A DNA stretch of 64,000 nucleotides, taken from assembly GCF_913774285.1 (NCBI RefSeq), contig NZ_CAJYHX010000001.1, forward strand, positions 1-64,000, written 5' to 3'. Made by a program: the position numbers and the translations under genes. Below, in pieces: positions 17,702-28,710 of this stretch. Numbering within the stretch: position 1 is the first letter of the stretch; each line of letters begins with the position of its first letter. The stretch is from an uncultured Sphingomonas sp. Its GTDB lineage: Bacteria; Pseudomonadota; Alphaproteobacteria; Sphingomonadales; Sphingomonadaceae. Below the pieces are notes generated by a model. That model ran no database searches. It worked only from the letters and a program-made list of their open reading frames with translations, and was not told the DNA's origin.

Positions 17702-18526
17702 ATGAAGCGCATCCTGTTGGTGGTGTTGGCCGCGATCGTGCTGGTCGGAGGCGCCGCCTTCGCCTTCACCCGGATCAAGCCGAGCGGCATTCCCGTGGTC
17801 CGCGCCGTCGCCGTGACGACGCTGCCGCACGACACCAGCGCGTTCACCGAGGGCCTCTTCTTCGACAAGGGCGCGATGTACGAGAGCACCGGGCAGGTGG
17901 GCGAGTCGGTGATCCGCAAGCTCGATCCCGCCACCGGCAAGGTGCAGCAGGAAACCTCGCTCCCCGCCCCCTATTTCGGCGAGGGCATCGTCGCCTGGGG
18001 CGACAGGCTGTTCCAGCTCACTTGGCAGGACAAGACCGGCTTCATCTACGGCCTCGACAAGTTCGAGCCGCGCGGCACCTTCTCCTACACCGGCGAGGGC
18101 TGGAGCCTGACGCGCAACGACAAGGGCATCATCATGAGCGACGGCACGCCCGTGCTGCGCTTCCTCGATCCGAACACCATGCAGGTCACCTCGACGCTGC
18201 GGGTGACCGCGAACGGCTGCCCGGTCGCGAACCTGAACGAGCTCGAATGGGTCGACGGGCAGATCTACGCGAACATCTGGCAGACCAACCTGATCGCCAA
18301 GATCGATCCCGTCAGCGGCAAGGTCACCGGCTTCCTCGACGTGAGCGATCTGGGGCCGAAGGACCGCGGCACCGACAATGTGGCGAACGGCATCGCCTAT
18401 GACGCGGCGACCAAGCGGCTGTTCGTCACCGGCAAGCGCTGGCCGCAGCTCTACCAGGTAAAGGAAGGCGACACGGTCGCCAAGTCGTCCGAGGCGGTGA
18501 AGCTGACGAGCTGCAGCCAGCAGTAA
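17702..18526 (+). CDS. Glutaminyl-peptide cyclotransferase (beta-propeller type)
   Basis: Forms N-terminal pyroglutamate on exported peptides and proteins. 274 residues: an N-terminal signal/anchor (residues 5-22, LLVVLAAIVLVGGAAFAF), then a five-bladed propeller. Diagnostic segments are FTEGLFF, YFGEGIVAWGDRLFQLTW, NELEWVDGQIYANIWQTN and NGIAYDAATKRLFVTGKRWP. Start ATG 17702 has GAAGGG at good spacing. It stands alone; the next gene is 224 bases away beyond a repeat. Confidence 0.9.
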   Translation: MKRILLVVLAAIVLVGGAAFAFTRIKPSGIPVVRAVAVTTLPHDTSAFTEGLFFDKGAMYESTGQVGESVIRKLDPATGKVQQETSLPAPYFGEGIVAWGDRLFQLTWQDKTGFIYGLDKFEPRGTFSYTGEGWSLTRNDKGIIMSDGTPVLRFLDPNTMQVTSTLRVTANGCPVANLNELEWVDGQIYANIWQTNLIAKIDPVSGKVTGFLDVSDLGPKDRGTDNVANGIAYDAATKRLFVTGKRWPQLYQVKEGDTVAKSSEAVKLTSCSQQ

Positions 18527-18549
18527 GCGGCGCCCGTCCCTCCTTCTTC

Positions 18550-18668
18550 CCCCCCCCCGCTTGCGGGAGGGGTTAGGGGAGGGTGCGTGAGGGTAGCGGG
18601 CGACACCGTCCAAGAAAGAGCCTCCACGACACACCCTCCCCCAGCCCCTCCCGCAAGCGGGAGGGGAG
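18550..18668. repeat. Dispersed inverted-repeat element, copy A
   Basis: Two GC-rich arms, 18550-18602 and 18631-18668, are imperfect inverted copies of each other; CCGCTTGCGGGAGGGG recurs in reverse complement. The first arm with its flank, read in reverse complement, matches 53066-53119 at roughly 48 of 52 positions. The element fills most of the space between the cyclase and the permease. Confidence 0.75.
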
Positions 18669-18750
18669 TGAAGAAGCGGGAGGGGCGTCAGGCTTGCCCC
18701 CTCCCCCAACCCCGCTATCACCGCCGGGCCAAGAACAAAGGGGAGGATCC

Positions 18751-20169
18751 ATGGCCAGTCTGTTCCGTCTGAAACCCATCACCGCCGCGGAGGACCAGCC
18801 GCACGGGCATCGCCTGGCGCGCACGCTGAGCTGGTATCATCTGGTCGCGCTGGGGGTCGGCGCGATCGTCGGCACGGGCATTCTCACCCTAATCGGGGTA
18901 GGCGCGGACCGGGCCGGGCCCGCCGTGATCCTGTCCTTCGTCGTGGCGGGGGCGATCTGCGCCTGCGCGGCGCTCGCCTATGCCGAGCTGGCGACCAGCA
19001 TTCCCACCTCGGGCAGCGCCTATACCTATAGCTATGTGGCGCTGGGCGAGATCGTCGCCTGGGTAGTCGGCTGGAGCCTGCTCGCCGAATATACGCTGGT
19101 AGTCGCCACCGTCGCGGTCGGCTGGTCGGGCTATGCGACGCCTTTCCTGCTTGGGCTGGGCGTCCCGCCCGAGCTAACCCACGGTCCGCAGATGGTCTCG
19201 GGCCAAGTGGCGCATTGGGGCGTCAACGTGCCCGCGCTGTTCGTCGTGTGGCTGGTCGCCGGGCTGCTGATCCTCGGCACCCGCGAAAGCGCGACACTCA
19301 ACGCGATCCTGGTGGCGGTGAAGCTGGTCGCGCTTGCCGTGTTCGTCGCAGTCGCTCTGCCCTATTTCGATGCCGCCAATTTCGATCCTTTCGCCCCCTT
19401 CGGTTTCGCCAAACATGCCAGCGGCGGGGTCGAGCGGGGCATGATGGCCGCCGCCGCGATCATCTTTTTCGCCTTTTACGGCTTCGACGCGATCTCCACC
19501 GCCGCCGAGGAAGCCAAGAACCCCGGCCGCGATCTGGCGATCGGGATCGTCGGATCGATGGTGGCGTGCGTCGCCATCTACATGATCGTGGCGCTGACTG
19601 CGGTGGGCGCGCTCCACTATACCCGCTTCGCCGACAGCCCCGAGCCGCTGGCGCTGATCCTGCGCGAGATCGGCCAGCCGGGCGTTGCCAAGTTCCTCGC
19701 GCTGAGCGCGATCGTGGCGCTGCCCACCGTGATCCTCGGCTTCCTGTTCGGCCAAAGCCGCATTTTTTTCGTGATGGCGCGCGACGGGCTGCTGCCGAAG
19801 TCGCTCGCGAAGGTTTCGCGGCGCGGATCGCCGGTGCGCATCACGCTGTTCACGGCGGCCATCGTCAGCGTCTTCGCCGCCTTCCTCCCGATCGACGAGA
19901 TCGCCGCGCTTGCCAATGCCGGCACGCTGACCGCATTCGCCGCCGTGGGCCTGTGCCTGCTGGTGCTGCGCCGTCGCGCGCCCGAGCTCGTCCGCCCGTT
20001 CCGCACCCCCGCCGCCTGGGTCGTCGGCCTCGGGGCGATCTTCGGCTGCCTCTACCTGTTCCTCAGCCTGCCGACCAAGACGCAACTGTGGTTCGGCGGC
20101 TGGAACCTCTTGGGTCTCGTCGTCTATTTCGCCTATGCCCGCCGCAACGCAGCAAAGGGTGACGCATGA
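18751..20169 (+). CDS. APC-family amino acid permease
   Basis: Secondary amino acid transporter of 472 residues with 12-13 predicted membrane segments. The TM1 motif is GVGAIVGTGILTLIG (unwound substrate-binding segment) and TM6 reads FFAFYGFDAISTAAEEAKNPGRDLAIGI, the signature of the cationic amino acid transporter branch. Start ATG 18751 follows a strong GGGGAGGAT site. Its stop overlaps mtnP (ATGA), so a purine/methionine-salvage operon is likely; the substrate remains a guess. Confidence 0.9.
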   Translation: MASLFRLKPITAAEDQPHGHRLARTLSWYHLVALGVGAIVGTGILTLIGVGADRAGPAVILSFVVAGAICACAALAYAELATSIPTSGSAYTYSYVALGEIVAWVVGWSLLAEYTLVVATVAVGWSGYATPFLLGLGVPPELTHGPQMVSGQVAHWGVNVPALFVVWLVAGLLILGTRESATLNAILVAVKLVALAVFVAVALPYFDAANFDPFAPFGFAKHASGGVERGMMAAAAIIFFAFYGFDAISTAAEEAKNPGRDLAIGIVGSMVACVAIYMIVALTAVGALHYTRFADSPEPLALILREIGQPGVAKFLALSAIVALPTVILGFLFGQSRIFFVMARDGLLPKSLAKVSRRGSPVRITLFTAAIVSVFAAFLPIDEIAALANAGTLTAFAAVGLCLLVLRRRAPELVRPFRTPAAWVVGLGAIFGCLYLFLSLPTKTQLWFGGWNLLGLVVYFAYARRNAAKGDA

Positions 20170-21032
20170 GCGGTTGGACGATCGGAATCATCGGCGGTTC
20201 GGGCCTCTACGATGTCGAGGGCATCGAGGGCGGCGAATGGGTGGAAGTGGCGAGCCCCTGGGGCCAGCCGTCCGACGCCTGCTTCGTCGGGCATGTCGGG
20301 CAGGTGAAGGCGGTGTTCCTGCCGCGCCACGGCCGCGGCCACCGCATCAGCCCCTCCGACCTCAACGTCCGCGCCAATATCGACGTGCTGAAGCGGCTGG
20401 GCGTCACCGACGTGCTCGCCGTCTCGTCGGTCGGCTCGCTGGCGGAAGAGCGCGCGCCGGGCACCTTCACCATCGCCGACCAGTTCATCGACCGCACCAA
20501 GGGCCGTCCGTCGAGCTTCTTCGGAGAGGGCATGGTCGCGCATGTCTCGATGGCCGATCCGGTCTGCCCGCGCCTTTCCACGCTGGCGGCCGAGGCGGCG
20601 CAGGCCGCTGGGGCCACCACCCATGTCGGCGGCACCTATCTGGCGATGGAGGGGCCGCAATTCTCGACCCGCGCCGAGAGCAACCTCTACCGCAGCTGGG
20701 GCTGCAACATCATCGGCATGACCGCGATGCCCGAGGCCAAGCTCGCCCGCGAGGCCGAGCTGCCCTATGCGCTGGTCGGCATGGTCACCGATTATGACTG
20801 CTGGCGCGAAGGCGAGGAAGCGGTGGACGTGGCGCAGGTGATTGCCCAGCTCTCCAGCAATGCGGAGAAGGCGCGGAAGATGGTGATGCACCTGCTGCGC
20901 AATCTGCCGGCCGAGCGCACGCCGTCGCCGATCGACACCTGCCTCGATATGGCGCTGATCACGGCGCCTTCCGCGCGGGATCCGCAGCTGCTGGCGAAGC
21001 TCGACGCCGTCGCTGGCCGGGTGTTCGGCTGA
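20166..21032 (+). CDS. mtnP: S-methyl-5'-thioadenosine phosphorylase
   Basis: Cytosolic enzyme splitting methylthioadenosine, the by-product of polyamine and homoserine-lactone synthesis, to adenine and methylthioribose-1-phosphate. 288 residues with the family's phosphate and purine motifs: IGIIGGSGLYD (residues 6-16), FLPRHGRGHRISPSDLNVRAN, AVSSVGSL, YLAMEGPQFSTRAES and NIIGMTAMPEAKLARE. The MT-adenosine-specific branch has TAMPEAKLARE where purine nucleoside phosphorylases have TNPEA-type sequence. Starts four bases inside the permease and overlaps the FKBP gene by one base. No other mtn gene is nearby. Confidence 0.93.
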   Translation: MSGWTIGIIGGSGLYDVEGIEGGEWVEVASPWGQPSDACFVGHVGQVKAVFLPRHGRGHRISPSDLNVRANIDVLKRLGVTDVLAVSSVGSLAEERAPGTFTIADQFIDRTKGRPSSFFGEGMVAHVSMADPVCPRLSTLAAEAAQAAGATTHVGGTYLAMEGPQFSTRAESNLYRSWGCNIIGMTAMPEAKLAREAELPYALVGMVTDYDCWREGEEAVDVAQVIAQLSSNAEKARKMVMHLLRNLPAERTPSPIDTCLDMALITAPSARDPQLLAKLDAVAGRVFG

Positions 21033-21508
21033 TGGCGCGCGCAATCCTCGCAGCGGCGGCGCTGCTGTTCGCCGTCCCCGCCATCGCGCAGGAAGCCCCG
21101 GTCGATCGCTCGCAGGACCTGCGGTGGCAGAGCGCCCAGTCGCTGGCGCTGGCCAGCCGCGGCTCGGCACAGGGCTGGCGCGTGCTCGAAGGCGGTCTGC
21201 GCTGGCGGCGCGTGAAGGGCGACGGCGCGGGCCAGCACCCCAACGTCAGCGACATGGTGACGCTGCATTATGCCGGCACCTTCGTCGATGGCACCGAGTT
21301 CGACAGCTCCTATGGCGGCCCGCCCGCGCGCTTCCCGCTCGATCGGCTGATCCGCGCCTGGCAGATCGCGGTGCCGCTGATGGGCGTGGGCGACACGATC
21401 GAAATCGCGGTACCGGCCGAGCTCGGCTATGGCTTCCAGGGCAAGGGGCCGATCCCCGGCGGCGCAACGCTGCTGTTCAAGATCGAGCTGCTCGGCATCG
21501 GCGGCTGA
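21032..21508 (+). CDS. FKBP-type peptidyl-prolyl isomerase, exported
   Basis: Periplasmic prolyl isomerase of 158 residues: signal peptide MARAILAAAALLFAVPAIAQ, then an FKBP domain (about 55-158) with VTLHYAGTFVDGTEFDSSY, RLIRAWQIAVPLMGVGD, and AELGYGFQGKGPIPGGATLLFKIELL. The family's active-site aromatics are largely retained (Tyr of HYAG, Phe of EFDSS, W replaced by I/A in the AWQIAVP stretch as in many periplasmic members). TGATG overlap with mtnP gives translational coupling, though the functions are unrelated. Confidence 0.92.
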   Translation: MARAILAAAALLFAVPAIAQEAPVDRSQDLRWQSAQSLALASRGSAQGWRVLEGGLRWRRVKGDGAGQHPNVSDMVTLHYAGTFVDGTEFDSSYGGPPARFPLDRLIRAWQIAVPLMGVGDTIEIAVPAELGYGFQGKGPIPGGATLLFKIELLGIGG

Positions 21509-21603
21509 GCGGCAGGGGGCTCGCCAATCGTTCGCGAGCCCCCTGTCCCCCCATCGCAAGGGTGCAACCATTCACGGCGCCGCCCGCATCTGGCACGCGC
21601 CGG

Positions 21604-22863
21604 CTAGAATCCTCCCAGCAGCAGCCCGGCCACGATCGGCACGAGAAAAGCCAGCGGAATCCCCGGAACCAAAAGCCAATATCGGAGTTTGGAAACCGAG
21701 AACCGCCTTGCCATGCCCACACATCCAAAGCCGGCGATGAGCGTCGCCCACGCCGCCGGCTCCGGCACGGGCGCAAAAGATGCGAACGGGTGTGCAATAT
21801 TGTATGCCTGATATATCTGTGCTGTCGACATGTGATAGTTGGAGGTCGTCAGCACGTTGACATTCAGGTTCCAGCCGATCGCGTCGAATACCGCCAAATC
21901 GGCTGCCGTCACCACGTCGTTCACGCCGTCGCACGAATAGGGGTTCATCATGCCGATGAACCCGGTGCAACCACCAACAACTTTCCAGTGCGACGCCTGC
22001 CAGCCGTCCCCGAAATACTCCCCGGTCGAGAAATAGGCGTTGCCGCCGAACGGCGTCGCGCCGCCATCGATCGAGAAATAGGCGGGCACGTTGAATTGCC
22101 AGTTAAGCTGGCCAGGCGCCGAATAGCGGAACAGGTCCAAGCCGTACGCGACGGTGGCATCGTTGATGTGCCAGGTCGGACCCGCCGCGGTGTCGAAAGT
22201 ATCGACGCCGCTGGTAAAGCCCAGCGCATGCCCGATCTCGTGGATGGCGGTGCCGATAAAGTCATAGCTTCCCACGCTGATCCCGTCCGAAGGATCGAAG
22301 TCGAACGCCTGGGCGGTGGAGAAGATGATTTCCGCGTCCAGCCCGCTCACATTGTTCACCAGCGCCTTCAGGTTGGCGCTGGTCAGGGCGACGGTGCTGC
22401 CGATGTTGCTGCCATTGGGAGGAATCCGGCTGCCCGACGTGGCGATCCCGTCATGATGCGCCGGATCGTCATAGGCCGGGATCAGCACTGAGGGCGTGCC
22501 CGCACTGCTCAGCGGCTGGAAATGGCTGACGGCCTGCGCATCGAGCGCGCTGGTGCCGGTGACCGCGAGCGCATTCTGGTAGCTGGCGATGGTGATGCCG
22601 TCGAAATAGCGGAAGCTCGTGCCCCCCAGATCGTCCGGATCCAGCGCCTGGAACCCGACATTGATGTGGATCGTGGCGTTGTTGGTGAGAACCGACTCCC
22701 AATAGCTGGCCGCGATCCTGAACGCCCTGTCGGCAGGTGATCCCGTTACTCCGCCGATATCGTGCAACACGATGTGAGTCTGTGCCGAGGCCGCTTGCGG
22801 TCCCAAAAACGCCAACAGCGCCACTGCGCCGCAAACGAGCAGCCGTATCTTCCCAACAAGCAT
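21604..22863 (-). CDS. PEP-CTERM-tagged zinc metalloprotease (NF038122-like), copy 1
   Basis: Exported metalloprotease of 419 residues: signal peptide ending AASAQ, conserved TxIVLxDIGGVxGSPA start shared with the next gene, zinc site H208-E209-x-x-H212 in HEIGHALGF, then WQASHWK and MNPYSCDG. The sorting signal PEPAAWA (P367-P369) is followed by a hydrophobic stretch and MARR, where such proteins usually end. Here 32 further residues (FSVSKLRYWLL... to the end) form a second hydrophobic segment. A good GGGGAGAG site precedes the ATG at 22863. Substrate unknown. Confidence 0.87.
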   Translation of the reverse strand: MLVGKIRLLVCGAVALLAFLGPQAASAQTHIVLHDIGGVTGSPADRAFRIAASYWESVLTNNATIHINVGFQALDPDDLGGTSFRYFDGITIASYQNALAVTGTSALDAQAVSHFQPLSSAGTPSVLIPAYDDPAHHDGIATSGSRIPPNGSNIGSTVALTSANLKALVNNVSGLDAEIIFSTAQAFDFDPSDGISVGSYDFIGTAIHEIGHALGFTSGVDTFDTAAGPTWHINDATVAYGLDLFRYSAPGQLNWQFNVPAYFSIDGGATPFGGNAYFSTGEYFGDGWQASHWKVVGGCTGFIGMMNPYSCDGVNDVVTAADLAVFDAIGWNLNVNVLTTSNYHMSTAQIYQAYNIAHPFASFAPVPEPAAWATLIAGFGCVGMARRFSVSKLRYWLLVPGIPLAFLVPIVAGLLLGGF

Positions 22864-23003
22864 CGGAGCTCTCTCCCCACGTCGGTTTATCGCGGTTCGG
22901 TCGGGCGCGCTTTGACCGGCGGCTAGTTTGCCTTGCGAGAAGGACGATGGGGAAGCGAAGCTAGGTGCGAAATGGACGGACTGGCCCGGGTGAGGCCGTC
23001 CGC

Positions 23004-23038
23004 GAAACGGCCCCGCTTTTGGAAAAGCGAGGCCGTCC
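23004..23038 (-). terminator. Probable intrinsic terminator of metalloprotease copy 2
   Basis: The arms CGGCC(T)CGCTTTT and AAAAGCGGGGCCG (minus strand, stem 23008-23035) form a nearly perfect 13-bp hairpin with a CC loop, followed by TTTCG. It lies about 20 bases past the stop of the metalloprotease at 23059. The T tract is short. Confidence 0.55.
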
Positions 23039-23058
23039 AGAGAAGTATCGTAAGAGTT

Positions 23059-24243
23059 TCAGGCGAGCTTGATCCGTCCCGTGCGGTTGCGATAGCGCAT
23101 CGCGCCGCCGATCGCGCCGAAGCCGAGGATCAGCATCGTCCAGCTTTCCGGCTCCGGCACCGCGCCGCCGGCGGCGATCCAGGCCTGCGCCACGTCCTTG
23201 GTGGTGAACTTGTAGCCGCCGTTCGCCAGCACATCGACGTTCACGTTCCAGCCGATCGCGTCGAGCAGTGCGAGATCGGCCGAGGTGACCACGTCCATCT
23301 GCCCGCCGCAGGTGTACGGGTTCATCACGCCGACATAGCCGCTGCAGGTATTGTTCGCCTTCCAGTGCGAAGCCTGCCAGCCATCGCCGTTATTCTCGCC
23401 GGTCGAGAAATAATCCTTGCCCTGGAACACGGTCTTGCCGCCGTCGATCGAGAAATAGGAGGGTTGGTCAAACGCCCAGTTCAGCTTGCCGTCACCGCTG
23501 TAGCGGAAGAAATCGGCGGCATAGGCCCACCAGTAATTGTCGGTCTTGAAGCCCGAGCCGGCCGAATAGTCGAAATCGTCCGCACCGCTGAGGAAGCCCA
23601 GCGCATGGCCCATTTCGTGGATGGCCACGCCGATGAAGTCGGCCGTGCCGGCCTTGATGCCGTCATTGGGATTGAAATCGAAGGCGAAGTCGCTCGAGAA
23701 CTGGATGACCGCGTCCACGGTCGCGGCGGTGGCGCCGAGCGCCTGGGCGTTGGCGGTGCTGAGCGCCATGGTGTTGCTGATCGGCTTGCCGTCCGGCGTC
23801 AGGCGCGTGCCGCTGGTGGCGATGCCGTCGAGCGTCGCGGGCTTGGCATAAGCGGGCACGATCGCCGAGACGCTGCCGGTGGCGCTCAGCGGCGCGAGAT
23901 GCGAGAGCACGCTCGCGTCGAGCGCCGACGCGCCGTTGATGGCGAGCGCGTCGTAATAGCTGCTCGTCGAGATGTTGGTCAGCAGGTTGCTGTTGGTCCC
24001 GCCGAGGATGTTCCCACCGAGATGCGCGAAGCCGACGTCGAAGTGCAGCGTCACGTTGCTGGTGAGGACGCTTTCCCAGTAGCTCGCGGCGATCCTGAAG
24101 CCGAGTTCTGCCGGCGAACCCTTCACGCCGCCAATGTCGTTGAGCACGATCTTCGTCTGTGCCGCCGCAGGTGCCGCGGCAGTAATCGCCAGCCCGAATG
24201 CCGTGGCAGTCGCGAGCAGCGCCTTCATCTTCGTCGTCTTCAT
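23059..24243 (-). CDS. PEP-CTERM-tagged zinc metalloprotease (NF038122-like), copy 2
   Basis: Paralogue of the preceding gene, 394 residues. Signal peptide to about residue 29 (APAAAQ), TKIVLNDIGGVKGSPAE, zinc motif H209EMGH in HEMGHALGFLSGADDFD, STGENNGDGWQASHWK, MNPYTCGG and DLALLDAIGWNVNVDV, all shared with copy 1. It ends with a normal sorting signal: PEPESWTMLILGFGAIGGAMRYRNR plus a short tail. Start ATG 24243 (MKTTKMKALL) has GGGGGTT upstream; ATGs at 24255 and 24279 are alternatives. The 195 bases to copy 1 hold a terminator-like hairpin, so the two are probably separately transcribed. Confidence 0.9.
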   Translation of the reverse strand: MKTTKMKALLATATAFGLAITAAAPAAAQTKIVLNDIGGVKGSPAELGFRIAASYWESVLTSNVTLHFDVGFAHLGGNILGGTNSNLLTNISTSSYYDALAINGASALDASVLSHLAPLSATGSVSAIVPAYAKPATLDGIATSGTRLTPDGKPISNTMALSTANAQALGATAATVDAVIQFSSDFAFDFNPNDGIKAGTADFIGVAIHEMGHALGFLSGADDFDYSAGSGFKTDNYWWAYAADFFRYSGDGKLNWAFDQPSYFSIDGGKTVFQGKDYFSTGENNGDGWQASHWKANNTCSGYVGVMNPYTCGGQMDVVTSADLALLDAIGWNVNVDVLANGGYKFTTKDVAQAWIAAGGAVPEPESWTMLILGFGAIGGAMRYRNRTGRIKLA

Positions 24244-24371
24244 CCGAACCCCCATTTTGGTCGATGACTTCGATCGCACCGAATCCCGGTTTACCGATCG
24301 TTAACCAAGGTGATGGAGCCGACGGCATGGGGTCAAGCAAGAAATGTTACGATTTTTTGTTTTGGTGAAAC

Positions 24372-24384
24372 CTTGTGTCACAAG
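24372..24384. promoter_or_regulatory. Perfect 13-bp palindrome CTTGTGTCACAAG
   Basis: Perfect dyad in an AT-rich stretch about 130 bases upstream of metalloprotease copy 2 and beyond the aconitase terminator. The form suits a dimeric transcription factor. No binding protein can be named. Confidence 0.4.
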
Positions 24385-24397
24385 TTCATCACATATC

Positions 24398-24411
24398 TTC
24401 ACGTTGGTGAA
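24398..24411. promoter_or_regulatory. Perfect inverted repeat TTCAC-GTTG-GTGAA
   Basis: Five-base arms around a four-base centre, 27 bases (centre to centre) from the palindrome at 24372. Related GGTGAAACC and GGTTTCACC half-sites occur close by at 24364-24372. Possible operator for the metalloprotease promoter. Confidence 0.35.
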
Positions 24412-24427
24412 TACTTCGAGCAGGCAT

Positions 24428-24464
24428 AAAAAACCGGCGCCCTCCCTGCGGAGGACGCCGGCCT
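24428..24464 (-). terminator. Intrinsic terminator of acnA
   Basis: On the minus strand, GGCCGGCGTCCTCC and GGAGGGCGCCGG form a strong stem with a GCA-type loop, followed directly by six Ts (24433-24428). It begins about 20 bases after the aconitase stop. Confidence 0.88.
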
Positions 24465-24482
24465 TTTGCTTGTAGCGACGGA

Positions 24483-27158
<2,676 letters not shown>

Positions 27159-27527
27159 GAGGCGCGGGGTCCTTTCCCTAATTAGGTCCGCCGGGCGCTC
27201 GGTGGACGCAGCCCATTATAGGCCACGCGGGCGCACCGCCGGGGTGCTGCGAATGCGAAGATTCGCGAGGGGCCTTAGCGCGGTGTTGCGGGGAGGGAAA
27301 GGGGACGTTGGCAGGGGAATAGGTGGTGGTAGCGGTAACCGCCTTCGGCGATAGATTAAACAGTGCATGGTCGCTCTGCATGCCAACAGCGCCCCCTCCA
27401 AAGTGCGCGCAAGCTAGAAAAGCGTATTGGAGGGCAGAAAACGCCTTGCCTGCAAAAATAGGGTAATGATATTGACCGAATAATACGAATATTCAGAGCG
27501 ACGAAAACTCCTTCGGGGACAGGTTGA
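27159..27527. other. Divergent intergenic region, acnA / lipoprotein
   Basis: 369 bases without a credible gene. The acnA side is GC-rich. The plus-strand side (about 27440-27510) is markedly AT-rich for this genome and probably holds the lipoprotein promoter. An inverted repeat, CCCTCCAA at 27394-27401 and TTGGAGGG at 27427-27434, is the only clear symmetry. A 16-codon frame at 27367 has no ribosome site and I do not count it. Confidence 0.6.
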
Positions 27528-28568
27528 ATGCGAGTCAAGGCGAGTGCGATTGTCGGTTTGAGTATTCTCGTCGGCGCTTGCAGCGGTGGTGGCGACGGCG
27601 CGTCCTCGCCGGTTGTGATCGCACCCACCCCCACGCCGGTACCGAGTCCGACGCCATCACCAACGCCCACGCCGACCCCAACGCCAAGCAGTGGCGGGTC
27701 GCTAATCAACCTGGTCGCCAGCCAAATCTTTGTGACGACCAGTGCGGGTCTTCAGTCGCCGTTGAATCGCCCCGGCCGTGTCAGCGGGTCGACGAACCGG
27801 ACCGGGCCGACGTCCGGCGCGCTCTTCCGGTATGACAGCGCGACCCGCGGCTATTTCTACGACGTTGGAAACCCCTTGATGGGGCTCGCCTTCGAAGCGG
27901 GCTTCCTGCCCCGCGACGTCGTTGCTTCGCAATCGGATGCGCGAACCACCTATTATGATGCGCCCAGAGATCCGCTTGCTCCTCCCGGAACACCTCCGCG
28001 CAATCTGTTGACGCTATTCAATGTTGGATCGGCGAACGATCTATTAGCGCTTGTTTATTCTAGCTTCGGCCTGGCAGACTTTACATATACCGACGGCTCA
28101 CTGACCGGACATGATTATCGCGCCTTTGCCTATTATGGGGTGACGACACCCGATACCGGCGTTCCTAGAACCGGTACATCGACCTTTACGGGTCGCGTCA
28201 TCGGGCAGGCCAACCCTTCCGTCACCGATTTGGCGCCGCGATATGCTGTCACCGGCACGATCCAGGTGACGATCAACTGGGCAACCCGCACCTTCAGCGG
28301 GAGCGTCACCTTGGTGGGCAATGACGGCATCAACAGCAATGTTGCACTGGGGACGCAGTCGATTGTCCAGGATGGGACGCCGGCCGCATTGGGGCGCTTT
28401 ACCGGGACCTTTCCCGGCAATGGATCGCCGGCGGGGTTCCTGGGACTGCTCGCCGGCCCCGCAGCGGAAGAGCTGTCGGGCAGCCTGATGACGAGCACTT
28501 CCGTGACCACATCCGCGGGTAATGTGGCCGGGATCGACATCGTGGCATCGTTCGGCAGTCGCCGATAA
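27528..28568 (+). CDS. Surface lipoprotein with TbpB-like beta-barrel
   Basis: 346-residue lipoprotein: signal ending LVGACSGGG (C18), then a low-complexity Pro/Thr/Ser linker of about 25 residues made of PTPTP units, then a beta-rich domain. The C-terminal half has TGTIQVTINWATRTFSGSVTL, a glycine-rich FTGTFPGNGSPAGF strand and GLLAGPAAEELSGSL, which resembles the GPxAEELGG signature of transferrin-binding-protein-B-like barrels. Such proteins are often surface-exposed and bind metal or host proteins, but no partner receptor or Slam translocon is adjacent, so the function is open. Codon and base use are less GC-rich than neighbours. Confidence 0.72.
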   Translation: MRVKASAIVGLSILVGACSGGGDGASSPVVIAPTPTPVPSPTPSPTPTPTPTPSSGGSLINLVASQIFVTTSAGLQSPLNRPGRVSGSTNRTGPTSGALFRYDSATRGYFYDVGNPLMGLAFEAGFLPRDVVASQSDARTTYYDAPRDPLAPPGTPPRNLLTLFNVGSANDLLALVYSSFGLADFTYTDGSLTGHDYRAFAYYGVTTPDTGVPRTGTSTFTGRVIGQANPSVTDLAPRYAVTGTIQVTINWATRTFSGSVTLVGNDGINSNVALGTQSIVQDGTPAALGRFTGTFPGNGSPAGFLGLLAGPAAEELSGSLMTSTSVTTSAGNVAGIDIVASFGSRR

Positions 28569-28710
28569 ACGGCAACACGCCTCCGGGCTAAGCCGTTCAA
28601 TGCAGGCCGTTCGGCGAGCGTGGCCGGCGCGCTCTTTATGCGGTCGCGCCTTGGCGACGTTCAGCCTCGCCCCCATTGCCGTTTCCCGCCCCGCTGCTAG
28701 CGTCGCGCCC

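Noticed and set aside
27630..27705. Short tandem PTPTP-coding repeat as a possible CRISPR or microsatellite array
   Set aside because: It is a coding Pro/Thr linker of the lipoprotein; units are short and in frame, without spacers.
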